DNA from: Acidobacteriaceae bacterium
GTDB taxonomy: Bacteria; Acidobacteriota; Terriglobia; Terriglobales; Acidobacteriaceae
Length of the DNA: 39,800 nucleotides
Reading direction: 5' to 3'
Assembly: GCA_025356095.1 (NCBI GenBank)
Contig: JANXUR010000040.1
Location: forward strand, 1-39,800
Shown here: positions 25,730 to 34,932 of the stretch, piece by piece
How the letters are laid out: the number at the start of each line of letters is the position of its first letter
How positions within the stretch are numbered: position 1 is the first letter of the stretch
Program-made: the position numbers and the translations under genes
The notes under the pieces: generated by a model
What the model was told of the DNA's origin: nothing
Databases searched by the model: none
Seen by the model: only the letters and a program-made list of their open reading frames with translations

Positions 25730-26208
25730 ACAACTTCAGCGTCCTAGATATCCTCTTGGTCGAAGACGACAAAGACGATCTGGAACTCACCCTCCACGCC
25801 CTGCGCCGCGAGCACCTCGCCAACAACATCTTCGCCGTGCGCGATGGCGAAGAAGCCCTCGAGTTCCTCTACTGCACCGGCCGCTATGCAGACCGCGCCG
25901 GTAGCCAGCAACCCCGCCTCGTCCTGCTCGACCTCAAATTACCCAAAGTCAATGGCCTCGAAGTCTTGGAACGCATCAAGAACGATCCCCGCACCCGCGC
26001 CATTCCAATCGTCATCCTCACCTCCTCCAAAGAAGAATGCGACTTGGTCACCAGCTACCACTTCGGAGCTAACAGTTACATCCAGAAGCCGGTGGACTTC
26101 GACCAATTTCGCAACGTCATCAAGAACGCCGGCCTCTACTGGATGGTCATTAACCAGCTGCCGTTGTCTAATCCGGCGGACGCCGCGATGGCCGCTGGCA
26201 AGCCATGA
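25726..26208 (+). CDS. Single-domain response regulator (Rcp1-like)
   Basis: This 160-residue protein is a stand-alone receiver. Acidic pocket: LLVEDDKDD; phosphoacceptor D69 in LVLLDLKLPKVNG; switch Thr/Ser in VILTSSKEE; Lys in YIQKPVDFDQF. The longer beta3-alpha3 loop (LYCTGRYADRAGSQQPR) and the C-terminal WMVINQLP are typical of Rcp1-type regulators that pair with phytochrome-like kinases. There is no output domain, so it acts as a phosphate shuttle or by protein contact. It overlaps the genes on both sides by 4 bp (ATGA), so translation is coupled with the flanking kinases. Confidence 0.95.
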   Translation: MNNFSVLDILLVEDDKDDLELTLHALRREHLANNIFAVRDGEEALEFLYCTGRYADRAGSQQPRLVLLDLKLPKVNGLEVLERIKNDPRTRAIPIVILTSSKEECDLVTSYHFGANSYIQKPVDFDQFRNVIKNAGLYWMVINQLPLSNPADAAMAAGKP

Positions 26209-27377
26209 GCGCCGCCGCTCCCGCCCGGTGCCAGCCCGCCCCACTCCGCGTGCTGCTCATTGAAGACAGTCCCGCAGACGCGGAACTTACCCTCGCCGCC
26301 CTTCGCCGCGATGCCATGGACGTCTCCAGCGACCTGGCGCAATCCCGCGAATCCATTGCCGCCGCGCTGCGCGACAAACCTTACGACATCATCCTCGCCG
26401 ACTACCACTTGCCCAACTTCCGCGGTATGGAAACCCTCGACATCCTTCGCGAACTAGGCCTCAATACCCCGCTCATCTTGATGACCGGGGCTATGCAAAC
26501 CATCACTGCGGTCGAGTGTGTCAAGCAAGGTGCCAGCGACTACATCCTCAAAGAAAACCTCAACCGCCTCCCCCACTGCATCCGCCGCGCCCTCGAAGAA
26601 GCTCGCCTCCGGGAAGAAAGCAAACTCGCCCAGGAAGAGCTCGCCACCAAAGTGGCGGAACTCGCCCGCTCTAACGCCGACCTCGAACAGTTTGCCTATG
26701 TCGCTTCTCACGACCTCCAGGAACCCTTGCGCATGGTCTCCGCCTATACCCAGTTGCTCGCCAAACGCTACTCCGGACAACTCGATGCCACAGCCGACAA
26801 ATACATCGGCTACGCCGTCGAAGGCGCCACCCGCATGCATACCCTGATCGCCGACTTGCTCGCTTTCTCCCGCGTCGGCCGCAAACGCGGCGAACCAGAA
26901 GCCATCGAATGTGACCGCGTCGTGGATGAAGCCGTCCGCAACTTGGCCGTCGCCCTCCAAGAAAGTCGAGCCGTCCTGCGCCGCTCCCCTCTGCCTCAGG
27001 TTTGCGCCGATCACGTCGAACTCTTGCAGTTGTTCCAAAACCTCATCGGCAACGCCATCAAGTTTCGCGGCACCCGCGCCCCCAAAATTCACCTTTCCGC
27101 CGAACGCCATCAAGACCACTGGTCCTTCGCCGTCTCCGACAACGGCATCGGCATCGCCCCAGAACATAGTGAAGATATCTTTAAGGCATTTCACAGATTG
27201 CACTTGCGGTCCGAGTACACGGGTAATGGCGTCGGTCTCGCCATCTGCAAAAAAATCGTTGAACAGCGCGGTGGCCGCATCTGGGTAGAATCCGTGGTCG
27301 GAAAGGGAGCGACCTTTCGATTCACGTTCCCCCTAAAGTCTGCCGATGGTGCCTGTAGCGATGAGAATTACACGTGA
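26205..27377 (+). CDS. Receiver-histidine kinase (REC-HisKA-HATPase)
   Basis: This 390-residue protein starts with a receiver domain (LLIEDSPAD; D66 in IILADYHLPNFRG; LMTGAM; YILKENLNR), followed by a short coiled coil (about 130-160) and a HisKA box FAYVASHDLQEPLRMV with H169, then a HATPase domain (NLIGNAIKF, SDNGIGIAPE, GNGVGLAICKKI). A receiver at the N-terminus of a kinase is the reverse of the classic hybrid order and suggests that an upstream phosphodonor gates the kinase. Third gene of the operon, coupled by ATGA at its start; its end overlaps the next receiver gene. Confidence 0.94.
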   Translation: MSAAAPARCQPAPLRVLLIEDSPADAELTLAALRRDAMDVSSDLAQSRESIAAALRDKPYDIILADYHLPNFRGMETLDILRELGLNTPLILMTGAMQTITAVECVKQGASDYILKENLNRLPHCIRRALEEARLREESKLAQEELATKVAELARSNADLEQFAYVASHDLQEPLRMVSAYTQLLAKRYSGQLDATADKYIGYAVEGATRMHTLIADLLAFSRVGRKRGEPEAIECDRVVDEAVRNLAVALQESRAVLRRSPLPQVCADHVELLQLFQNLIGNAIKFRGTRAPKIHLSAERHQDHWSFAVSDNGIGIAPEHSEDIFKAFHRLHLRSEYTGNGVGLAICKKIVEQRGGRIWVESVVGKGATFRFTFPLKSADGACSDENYT

Positions 27378-27798
27378 AATCCTGTTAGTGGATGACAATC
27401 CGGCTGACTCTGACCTCACCCGCGAAGTACTCGCCGCCAGCAGCCATCCCAACCACGTCACCACCCTGCTTGACGGCGAAGCCGCCATCGCTTTGCTCCG
27501 CCGCACCGGCCCCTACGGCACCGCCCGCCGCCCCGACTTGATCATCCTCGACCTCAACCTTCCTCGCATAGATGGTCGCGCCGTACTCGCCGAAATCAAA
27601 ACCGACCCCGAACTCAATCAAATTCCTGTCGTCATCTTCTCCACTTCTCACTCCGCTCAAGAAGTCGCCCGCTGTTACGAACTCGGTGCCAACTGCTACC
27701 TCCGTAAACCGGTCAGTCTCTCCGAGTTCTTTTCCGCAGTCCAATCCCTTGACGAATTCTGGATCGGATTCGCCAGCTTGCCCAAACAGGAGATATGA
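27361..27798 (+). CDS. Single-domain response regulator (Rcp1-like)
   Basis: This 145-residue receiver has LLVDDNPAD, phosphoacceptor D64 in LIILDLNLPRIDG, the switch position in VIFSTSHSA, and LRKPVSLSEF. Like the second gene of the operon it has the RTGPYGTARRP loop and a C-terminal FWIGFASLP of the Rcp1 group. The start at 27361 (MRITREILLV) gives a 17-bp overlap with the upstream kinase; an ATG-equivalent at 27346 would add five residues. Its TGA overlaps the next start by 4 bp. Fourth gene of the operon. Confidence 0.93.
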   Translation: MRITREILLVDDNPADSDLTREVLAASSHPNHVTTLLDGEAAIALLRRTGPYGTARRPDLIILDLNLPRIDGRAVLAEIKTDPELNQIPVVIFSTSHSAQEVARCYELGANCYLRKPVSLSEFFSAVQSLDEFWIGFASLPKQEI

Positions 27799-29396
27799 TG
27801 CGCTGCCACCCCTCCCACATCCTCCTGATTGAAGACAACCCCGGCGATGCCGACCTCGTCTGCTTGTGCCTCGCCGACGCCCAAGCCCAAGTCGAAATCC
27901 GCTGCGTTACTCATCTCGCCGCTGGCTTGGCCTCTCTTCTCGAATGCCCCCCTTCGCTCGTCCTGCTAGACCTCAATCTTCCCGATAGCCATGGCAGCGA
28001 CACCTTTCAGCGCATACTCGAAACTGCACCCACCGTCCCCGTCGTCATCCTCTCCGGTCAAGACGACGAAGAACTGGCAATCAAGGCCATTCATCAAGGT
28101 GCTCAGGACTATCTCGTCAAAGGCTCTTTGACCAGCCTCTCCCTCGAACGCGCCATCCATTATGCGGTCGAGCGCCAAGCCCTGTTGCGCTCGCTCGATA
28201 TGAGCCGCAAACAGCAGATTGACTTCAAAAATCAGTTCTTATCCCACGTCTCCCACGAACTGCGAACCCCCCTTACCTGCATTCATCAGTATGTGTCCCT
28301 CTTGTTCGATGGCCTCGCCGGCTCCATCTCGCCCGATCAGCGCGCCCACCTCCAAACCGTGCTCAAAAGCGTCCACCAGCTTCAAGCCATGATCAAGGAC
28401 TTGCTGGAGGCCACCCGCGCCGAGTCGGGCAAAACCCGCATCGAACCCCGCTGCTTGGCTCTTGCCGACCTGCTGCGCGAGTCCGTCGCCATGATGCAAC
28501 CCTTGGCTCGTGAACACCATATCCACCTCGCCTTGTCGGTTGATTCTCTACTCCCTCTGGCCTACGCCGATCCCGACCGTATCCTCGGCGTCGTCCTCAA
28601 CCTGATTGATAACGCCATTAAATTCACACCCCCAGAAGGCAACATTACCGTCAGCGCCAGCACCATGGCCAATGACCCCGACTTCGTTTACATCTCGGTG
28701 GCCGATACCGGTCGCGGCATTAGTCCAGAAGCTCTGCCCCTTATCTTTGAGCGGCTCTATCAAGATCCTTCGTCGGCTGACACCAACCGCTCTGGCCTCG
28801 GCCTTGGCCTTTACATTGCCAAGGAGATGGTGACTCTCAACGGTGGTCAGATCTGGGCTACCAGCCAGATCGGTTGCGGCAGTACCTTCTCCATCAAGCT
28901 CCCCAAACACTCCCTCGCCAAGTTACTCATGCCTATCGTCCTCCACAAGGGCCGTTTACGCGATTCCCTTGTCCTCGTTCGCGTGGATCTCGCACCGCTC
29001 CCCCATGTGGCTCGCGCCCACTGGCGCGAAACTTGCCTCAATTGCCTAGATCTCCTTCGCCGCTGCGTCCACATTGATACTGACCTGGTTCTGCCCCCTC
29101 TCGCTGCCACCAGCTTGGAAGAAAGCTTCTACATCCTCGCCTCCACAGACATGGTGCGGGTCAACATCATGATTGCTCGCATCGCCGAACAGATCGCGGC
29201 CCTCCCCCACTTCCAATCCAACGCCACCATCACCGTCACCGCCAAGCCAGTCGCCCGCATTGCAACGGACTACAGTGCCCCTCTGGCCTCTCAGGTGGAA
29301 GCAGTCGCCACCCACGTTACCCAACTCATCACCGCCGACCTGCACGACAAAGGCTCACACTCCGTCACTCAAAGGAAGCAATATGCAAACGCTTGA
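27795..29396 (+). CDS. Receiver-histidine kinase with C-terminal extra domain
   Basis: This 533-residue protein has a receiver (LLIEDNPGD; D59 in LVLLDLNLPDSHG; ILSGQDD; YLVKGSL), HisKA box LSHVSHELRTPLT with H154, and a HATPase domain (N273 in LNLIDNAIKF, ADTGRGIS at 303-310, SGLGLGLYIAK). After the kinase, residues 372-533 form an additional domain. It contains DSLVLVRVDLAPLP, CLDLLRRCVHIDTDLVLPP and ILASTDMVRVNIMIARIAEQI, a strand-helix pattern reminiscent of GGDEF domains but without any GGDEF or RxxD motif. It could be a degenerate cyclase-like module for dimerisation or sensing. Fifth gene of the operon; its end overlaps the last receiver gene by 14 bp. Confidence 0.92.
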   Translation: MMRCHPSHILLIEDNPGDADLVCLCLADAQAQVEIRCVTHLAAGLASLLECPPSLVLLDLNLPDSHGSDTFQRILETAPTVPVVILSGQDDEELAIKAIHQGAQDYLVKGSLTSLSLERAIHYAVERQALLRSLDMSRKQQIDFKNQFLSHVSHELRTPLTCIHQYVSLLFDGLAGSISPDQRAHLQTVLKSVHQLQAMIKDLLEATRAESGKTRIEPRCLALADLLRESVAMMQPLAREHHIHLALSVDSLLPLAYADPDRILGVVLNLIDNAIKFTPPEGNITVSASTMANDPDFVYISVADTGRGISPEALPLIFERLYQDPSSADTNRSGLGLGLYIAKEMVTLNGGQIWATSQIGCGSTFSIKLPKHSLAKLLMPIVLHKGRLRDSLVLVRVDLAPLPHVARAHWRETCLNCLDLLRRCVHIDTDLVLPPLAATSLEESFYILASTDMVRVNIMIARIAEQIAALPHFQSNATITVTAKPVARIATDYSAPLASQVEAVATHVTQLITADLHDKGSHSVTQRKQYANA

Positions 29397-29811
29397 CAAC
29401 ACCAACAGCCAGCCCCGCCAGAAGATTCTCATCGTGGACGACGATCAGGACTTGCGTACCGCCATGAAGTTGCGTCTCAAAGCGAACCGCTACGAAACCG
29501 TCACCGCCTCCGATGGCTATACCGCCATCGCTCAAGCTCAGAAAGAGCAGCCCGACCTCATTATTCTCGATTTGGGCCTGCCCGCTGGCGACGGCTTCTC
29601 CGTGCTGCAACGCATCCAAGAAAGCGACTCGCTCTCCAGCATCCCCGTCATCGTCTTGAGCGCCCGCGACCCCCAAGGCAACGCCCGCCGCAGTCTGGAA
29701 GCCGGAGCCGTAGCTTTCTTCCAAAAACCGGCCGATAACCACGAGTTGCTGAATGTAATTCAGGCCACGCTGGGTGCAGGCGCGCTCATGGAATCGCCCC
29801 TTCGCGTCTGA
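29383..29811 (+). CDS. Single-domain response regulator
   Basis: This 142-residue receiver has LIVDDDQDL, phosphoacceptor D63 in IILDLGLPAGDG, VLSARDPQG and FFQKPADNHEL. It is closer to the CheY/OmpR receiver type than to the Rcp1 type of the two other single receivers. There is no output domain. Start: ATG at 29383 with AGGAAG 6 bases before, inside the end of the upstream kinase gene. It is the last gene of the operon; no terminator hairpin is visible after it. With five receivers and three kinases in the unit, phosphate could be branched or relayed, but no Hpt domain is seen in the window. Confidence 0.93.
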   Translation: MQTLDNTNSQPRQKILIVDDDQDLRTAMKLRLKANRYETVTASDGYTAIAQAQKEQPDLIILDLGLPAGDGFSVLQRIQESDSLSSIPVIVLSARDPQGNARRSLEAGAVAFFQKPADNHELLNVIQATLGAGALMESPLRV

Positions 29812-30192
29812 CTTTGGCACCATGCTCTTGCCTTCTAACAGTTTTCCACCATACTGCGGCGTTTCGCGCGGCGGCATCCCCGCACCGCTTGCGCGCCGCT
29901 CCTCCCAAACCTATGTAAACAAGTAACTTCACTTAAAGCCCGCCCCACACTAAGCCCCTTGATTTTGCTTGATTCTAAGGGCAGTTCGCGGTACTATTGT
30001 ATGTTTGGAGCAGATTCCACAACCTGCGGGCGATGCCTGTCCTTACCGCATCCCCGAGGGAAGTCTTGCCACAACTCTGGATCACTCCAACATGAATTGC
30101 TCGACTCTGGATTGGCTCGCCCGATTTGATTGCATAGACCGAGCAACCAGTAAACTCGCACCTCATCACTTTTTACACATAAGGCAGGTCAC
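29812..30192. other. Intergenic stretch without recognised features
   Basis: This 381-bp gap between the phosphorelay operon and the small conserved gene shows no coding frame with a ribosome site, no tRNA and no strong hairpin. AAGGCAGG near 30182 is the ribosome site of the next gene. Confidence 0.6.
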
Positions 30193-30420
30193 ATGGCTAA
30201 AAGACGCGGAAATCCTAACTGGGGCAAGCCGGAACCCATCGGCCCCGTAGTTCCCACCGTCACCGAGTTCGAGCAAGTGGTGAAAGAGTGGAAGCTCACC
30301 CCAGATCAGTACCTGCGCTCCACCCGCCTCCGCGAGTGGGCTCGCCGCAACAAAAACTCCAAATACATCCCCGAACCCCTCCTCGAAGCTTGGGGCTTCG
30401 AGATCGAGTCGGCTCTGTAA
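30193..30420 (+). CDS. Small basic conserved-looking protein
   Basis: This 75-residue protein begins MAKRRGNPNWGKPEPIGPVV and then has an amphipathic helical part (EFEQVVKEWKLTPDQYLRST, RLREWARRNKNSKYIPEPLL). It is basic, has no signal peptide and no membrane segment, and could bind nucleic acid; the KRRGNPNWGKP start resembles short proteins that I associate with Acidobacteriota genomes, but I cannot name the family. It has AAGGCAGG 6-8 bases upstream of the ATG and a hairpin terminator downstream, which supports a real single-gene unit. Confidence 0.75.
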   Translation: MAKRRGNPNWGKPEPIGPVVPTVTEFEQVVKEWKLTPDQYLRSTRLREWARRNKNSKYIPEPLLEAWGFEIESAL

Positions 30421-30457
30421 TCCCCCAACTCTTTTCATCAACACCAAGCGAACCAAG

Positions 30458-30487
30458 GGCCGCCCCAATAGGCGGCCTCACCTTTTC
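30458..30487 (+). terminator. Rho-independent terminator of the small basic gene
   Basis: GGCCGCC (30458-30464) pairs perfectly with GGCGGCC (30471-30477), loop CCAATA, followed by TCACCTTTT. The T run is short and displaced. Confidence 0.6.
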
Positions 30488-30717
30488 CACTTCTACTTCC
30501 ACTTCGGTCAATTGAGACCCTCCTCCCCTACACACAAGCCACGCACCGTCGAACCCGCACCACGCTGCTACTGCGTTCCTATTATTGCCCCCATTTTCCT
30601 TGTCCCCAATAATTCCATAACTTCCTGAAAGAGAAAGTCATGGCACCCCGAGTCTGTGGCCGCCTTCTGCCCCTTCCTTCTTTCACGTCTATTTTGCTAA
30701 GGGAGAATTCGCATCGC

Positions 30718-33488
30718 ATGAGCCATTTGAAGAGCGTGCTGTGTGTGCTCGCATTTCTGTTGACTGGTCTTAACGCTCGAGCACAACAAATTACTGGAAG
30801 CATCCGCCGCACCGTAACCGACTCCAGTAATGCGATCGTGCAAGGTGCCTCCGTCAGCGCCAAGCAGACGGTAACCGGATTGACCCGCACCGCCACCACC
30901 GACCGCACCGGTGCCTACGTTCTCGTGGAGTTACCCGTCGGACACTACCAGTTGCAGGCCGAAGCCAAGGGCTTTCGCACCTACGTCCAGCAAGGCATCA
31001 TCCTCACCGTCAATCAGTCCGCCACCATCCCCGTCCACCTCGCCGTCGGCCTCGAAACCCAAAAGGTAGAAGTCATGGCAGACGCCCAGCCCATTCAATC
31101 CACCACCACCGCTTTGGGCAAGACCGTTACCCCCCGTGAGGTACTCCACCTGCCTCTTGACGGCCGTAACTTTACGCAACTCGGCTTGCTCCAGCCCGGC
31201 GTCGTACCCATCACGCCCGGCCTCGCCGAAGCCGGAGGCTCGCTGCGCGCTGGTCAGGCCTACCCCGTTAACGGCCAGCGCCCAGAGTCTAATAACTTCC
31301 TGATTGATGGGGCCAACAACTTCAACGGCGTGGATCGCGGCTTCGTCCTCAAACCTCCCGTGGATGCCATCACCGAGTTCAATATCCTCACCCACAACGC
31401 CGGTGCCGAGTTCGGCCGTAGCCTCGGCTCCACCACCAACATCATCACCCGCTCCGGCACCAACGCTATCCACGGTGCGCTCTGGGAATTCCTCCGCAAC
31501 GACGTCTTCGATGCCAAACATTACTTTGCCAGCACCATCGAACCCCTCAAGCAAAACCAGTTCGGAGGCAGCATCGGCGGCCCCATCCGCAAAGATAAAA
31601 CTTTCGTATTCGGTTACTTCGAAGGCTTCCGCAATCGTCAGGGCGAAACCGACTCCTCCACCCTCCCCTCGCTCCTCGAACGCGGCAGTCACTTCTCCGC
31701 CATCTGTACCGAAGGTTTTGTCCAAGGCTTTTGCCAAAATCAAGACCACCAACTCTTCAACGTCTTTTTGAACCAGCCCTACCCCAACAATCAGCTCCCC
31801 GTCGAACAGATCAACCCCGTTTCTTCCAGCTTACTCAGCTACTTCCCCCTCCCCACTAGCGGCACCAACGTCTTCACCCCCACCCAAGTCGTGCGTCAAG
31901 ACACCAATCAGTTTGGCTTGCAGCTCGATCACTACATCAGCACGTCGGATGTCCTGAATTTCCGCTAGGCTTTCAGTAACGGCACTCAATTCAATCCCAT
32001 CCCTACGTCCGGAGCCAGCCTGCCCGGTTTTCCCATCGGGCAAGAGCAGCGCGCGCAAAACTTCGTCGCGCAAGAAACCCATACCTTCTCGCCCTCGATG
32101 ATCGGCGTGGCTCGCTTCTCGGTCTTGCGCAATAAATTCCTCTACCGTGAACCCACCAACCACACCACTCCACAAAGTCTGGGCTTCCAATACTCGCCGA
32201 GCTTGGACGCAGCCATCGGCCCACCCTTCATTCAAGTCAACGGCTATACCACCGTCGGTGACCCCATCACAGGCCCCCGCAACACTTATGAGGACGCCTT
32301 TGACTACTCTGCCTCTCTGAGTTGGGTTCATGGCCGACATGATGTCAAATTTGGCAGAGGGTATCAGCACCTACACATCAACGTCCTGCTGGGTATTGCC
32401 ACCAACGGCTTCTTTGTCTTCGCGCTCTTCCCCGTCGTCCCCAACGCCTTCGCCAGCTTCCTCTTCGGGCAGCCGGTCTTCTTTCTGCAGGGTCGTGGAG
32501 ACTTCTCGCGCGGTATCAATGGCCAGTCGCTCAACGCTTACGCCCAAGATACCTTCAAGGTCTCACCGCGCCTCACCCTCAACTATGGCTTGCGCTATCA
32601 GCTACCCTTCCCTTACACCGAAATCAAGAACCGCCAGACTCTCTGGATTCCCGGACGCCAATCCACCGTGCTTCCCAAGGCACCCGCCGGATTGCTCTAC
32701 CCCGGCGATCGCGGCGTACCTGCTGGCCTCATCCCCACTTTCAAAAAGGGCTTCGCTCCCCGCATTGGTATCGCGTGGGATCCTACCGACAGTGCCAAAT
32801 GGTTGGTGACTTCTGCTTACGGCATCTTCTATGAGCCCTACTACACCGGACAAGGTGGCCCGCTTCAGCCCCCCATCAGCGCTCCTCCGTACCTTCAAAC
32901 CGACCAGATTAGCCTGCCCAACTTCTCCGACCCCTACAACGGCAATCCCCCTGCGCCGGGTGCGTTTGCCACCCCACTTACCAACCTCACCCTCGCTTCC
33001 TACCTCGCGCTGCCTTATCCGCAAGACTGGGACATTAACCTGCAAAGGTCCATCGGCGCCGATATGCTACTCGAAGTCGGTTACGTAGGCACCAAGGGAA
33101 CCAAGCTGCCTCGCTTCGTCGAAGGCAATCCGGCTGTATACATTCCCGGCTTCGACTCCAAAGGCCAGCCCGCACCCACGGCGCATGGCTCAACGCCAAC
33201 GCCTTCCAGCGCATTATCCAAGACCCTAACTCGCCCGTCCAACAGTTCGGCACCGCGGGCCGTAACATCGCCGTCGGTCCCGGCTACGCCAATTGGGACG
33301 TCTCGGCCTTCAAGGATTTCCATCCGGCAGAGTCGAAAACCTTCCAGTTCCGCGCCGAACTGTTCAACGTCCTCAACCACACCAACTTCCGCTTGCCAGA
33401 TAGCGACATCAGTTCCCCAACCTTCAACCAGATCCTAGCCGCTCAGTCTCCACGTCTCGTGCAGTTTGCACTCAAGTTCTTGTTCTGA
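30718..33488 (+). pseudogene. TonB-dependent receptor pseudogene (nonsense plus deletion/frameshift)
   Basis: An Oar-type receptor is broken in at least two places. The first part (MSHLKSVLCVLAFLLTGLNA signal, carboxypeptidase-regulatory domain, plug with NFLIDGANNFNGV and AEFGRSLGSTTNIITRSGT) runs to an in-frame TAG at 31966. The frame then continues without shift (AFSNGTQFNPIP...) to about 33180, so the TAG replaces one codon, probably TAT/TAC (Tyr). Near 33180 the reading changes frame: the true C-terminus, AWLNANAFQRII through NWDVSAFKDF, AELFNVLNHTNF and QFALKFLF, is read in another frame up to the TGA at 33486-33488. About 150-250 barrel residues normally found between these parts are missing, so a deletion is likely. 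Start chosen at 30718 with AAGGGAG upstream. Confidence 0.9.
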
Positions 33489-33513
33489 ACCAGATGTAAT
33501 TCGCATATCCATC

Positions 33514-33550
33514 CGGCCATGCTCCCCTCACGTCTCAGGGAGCATGGCCG
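33514..33550 (+). terminator. Hairpin after the TonB pseudogene
   Basis: CGGCCATGCTCCC pairs with GGGAGCATGGCCG, 13 pairs around an 11-base loop, without a T run. It marks the old 3' end of the receptor gene. Confidence 0.5.
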
Positions 33551-33694
33551 CTCCACCCGCTCCGCTGCCTCGCAGCAAATTTCCGCGAACCTGCATCAAT
33601 CGCTGCGCACTCTACCAGCCCAAGTTCATTCGCTGCGTATCTCGCCCTAAATTCACAGCCCAAGCCTAAGATGCCCCGATAATAAGGCTCTCTA

Positions 33695-34207
33695 TTGCCG
33701 CTGAGTGCTGGTACCAAATTCGGCCCCTACCAGTTTGCGGTCCCCATCGGCTCCGGCGGCATGGGCACGGTTTATCGTGCACTCGATACCCGCCTCCAAC
33801 GCACCGTCACCATCAAAATTCTCCATCCCCATCTTTCCCAGAGCCGCGACTTCCGCGAGCGCTTTGAGCGCGAAGCCAAAACCATCTCCCAACTCAACCA
33901 TCCCCATATCTGCCACCTCTATGACGTCGGTACCGCTGACGGCATCAGCTATCTGGTCATGGAGCACCTGAACGGCGCCACCCTCGCCGCCCGCATCGCT
34001 GAAGATCCTCTGCCTTTCGAGCAATTGATCAAAATCTCGCTCCAGATCACCGACGCTTTAGATCGCGCTCACTCCATCGCCCTCGTCCACCGCGACCTCA
34101 AGCCCGCCAATATCTTCCTCACGCAAGATGGCTACCCCAACTCGCCCACTTACCCACAAAAATACGATAAACTGCACCCTGCGGAGCTGGAGCCGCCCCA
34201 ATGCTGA
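33695..34207 (+). pseudogene. Truncated Ser/Thr protein kinase
   Basis: The first 145 residues are a Hanks-type kinase closely similar in layout to the intact kinase at 5539-8268: GTKFGPYQFAVPIGSGGMGT, TIKIL with the ATP-binding Lys, HPHICHLYDVG and HRDLKPANIFLT. It then breaks off before the DFG motif, activation loop, C-lobe, membrane segment and propeller. The last 25 residues are unrelated (PNSPTYPQKYDKLH...) and appear to come from the leader of the next gene, whose ATG it overlaps by 7 bp. It cannot be an active kinase. The start is a TTG at 33695. The junction lies near 34133 and probably marks a deletion. Confidence 0.85.
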
Positions 34208-34812
34208 AGCTTCCGATCACGGACGGCGAATTAGTCGCCTTGCTTGTCAGCACCAGCTTTGCCGCCGGGTTGAACGTCTATGCCACCGTCGCCACCCTCG
34301 GCCTGCTTGGCCACTTTCAAATGGTCGTCCTTCCAGACGCCCTCAACCTCATCACCAACTGGTGGGTCATCGCCGCCGCCACCGTGCTCTTTGCCATCGA
34401 GTTCGTCGCCGACAAAATTCCCGCCTTCGACCTCATCTGGAACGCACTCCATACCTTCATCCGCGTGCCTGTCGCATCTCTCATCGCTTGGGGTGCCACC
34501 TCGCACTTGGAGCCTCAGTGGCAAATGGTTGCCACACTCGCTGGCGGACTCATCGCCTTTGCCGCCCACGGAGGCAAGACAGCCGCCCGCGCCGCCGTCA
34601 CTCCCTCCCCGGAACCTGTCAGCAATATGGCCCTCAGCATGGGTGAAGATGTCACCGCGATCGGCCTCTCCTGGGCCGCCACCCAGCATCCCTACGCGGC
34701 CGCAGGGTTCGTTGTTGTCGCCCTCGTCCTCACCCTCTTCGTCATGCGCTGGGTGGTAAGGGCAATGAAGCGGCTGTTCAGCACCGGCCCCGACGCAGCC
34801 CCAGCCGCTTAA
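34201..34812 (+). CDS. DUF4126-family membrane protein
   Basis: This 203-residue protein matches the DUF4126 family: SFAAGLNVYATVATLGLLG near the start, NWWVIAAATVLFAIEFVADK, IPAFDLIWNALHTFIRVPVA and a C-terminal hydrophobic helix (AAAGFVVVALVLTLFVMRWV). About five to six membrane segments are predicted. The function of the family is unknown. It follows the truncated kinase with a 7-bp overlap, which is probably accidental: the kinase deletion brought it there, and a region with TACGATAAACT about 35 bp upstream may serve as its promoter. Start ATG at 34201, GGAGCTGGAG upstream. Confidence 0.88.
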   Translation: MLKLPITDGELVALLVSTSFAAGLNVYATVATLGLLGHFQMVVLPDALNLITNWWVIAAATVLFAIEFVADKIPAFDLIWNALHTFIRVPVASLIAWGATSHLEPQWQMVATLAGGLIAFAAHGGKTAARAAVTPSPEPVSNMALSMGEDVTAIGLSWAATQHPYAAAGFVVVALVLTLFVMRWVVRAMKRLFSTGPDAAPAA

Positions 34813-34877
34813 GCCCCAACTCCTTAGACTCCGCCCATTCAAGCCATCCCTCCGCCATCCGCCACCACAAAAATAAA

Positions 34878-34903
34878 GGACGGGCAGCCGTAGCCACCCG
34901 TCC
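34878..34903. terminator. Hairpin between convergent genes
   Basis: GGACGGG (34878-34884) pairs perfectly with CCCGTCC (34897-34903), loop 12 bases. AT-rich sequence lies on the left side (CAAAAATAAA), so on the minus strand a T-rich tail follows the stem, fitting termination of the LEA-like gene. Confidence 0.55.
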
Positions 34904-34932
34904 CCGCCTTACCTTCTAGCCTTCAACCCAAC

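Noticed and set aside
31966-31968. Programmed amber read-through or amino-acid recoding in the TonB gene
   Set aside because: A second lesion downstream (deletion with frame change) makes simple pseudogenisation the better explanation.
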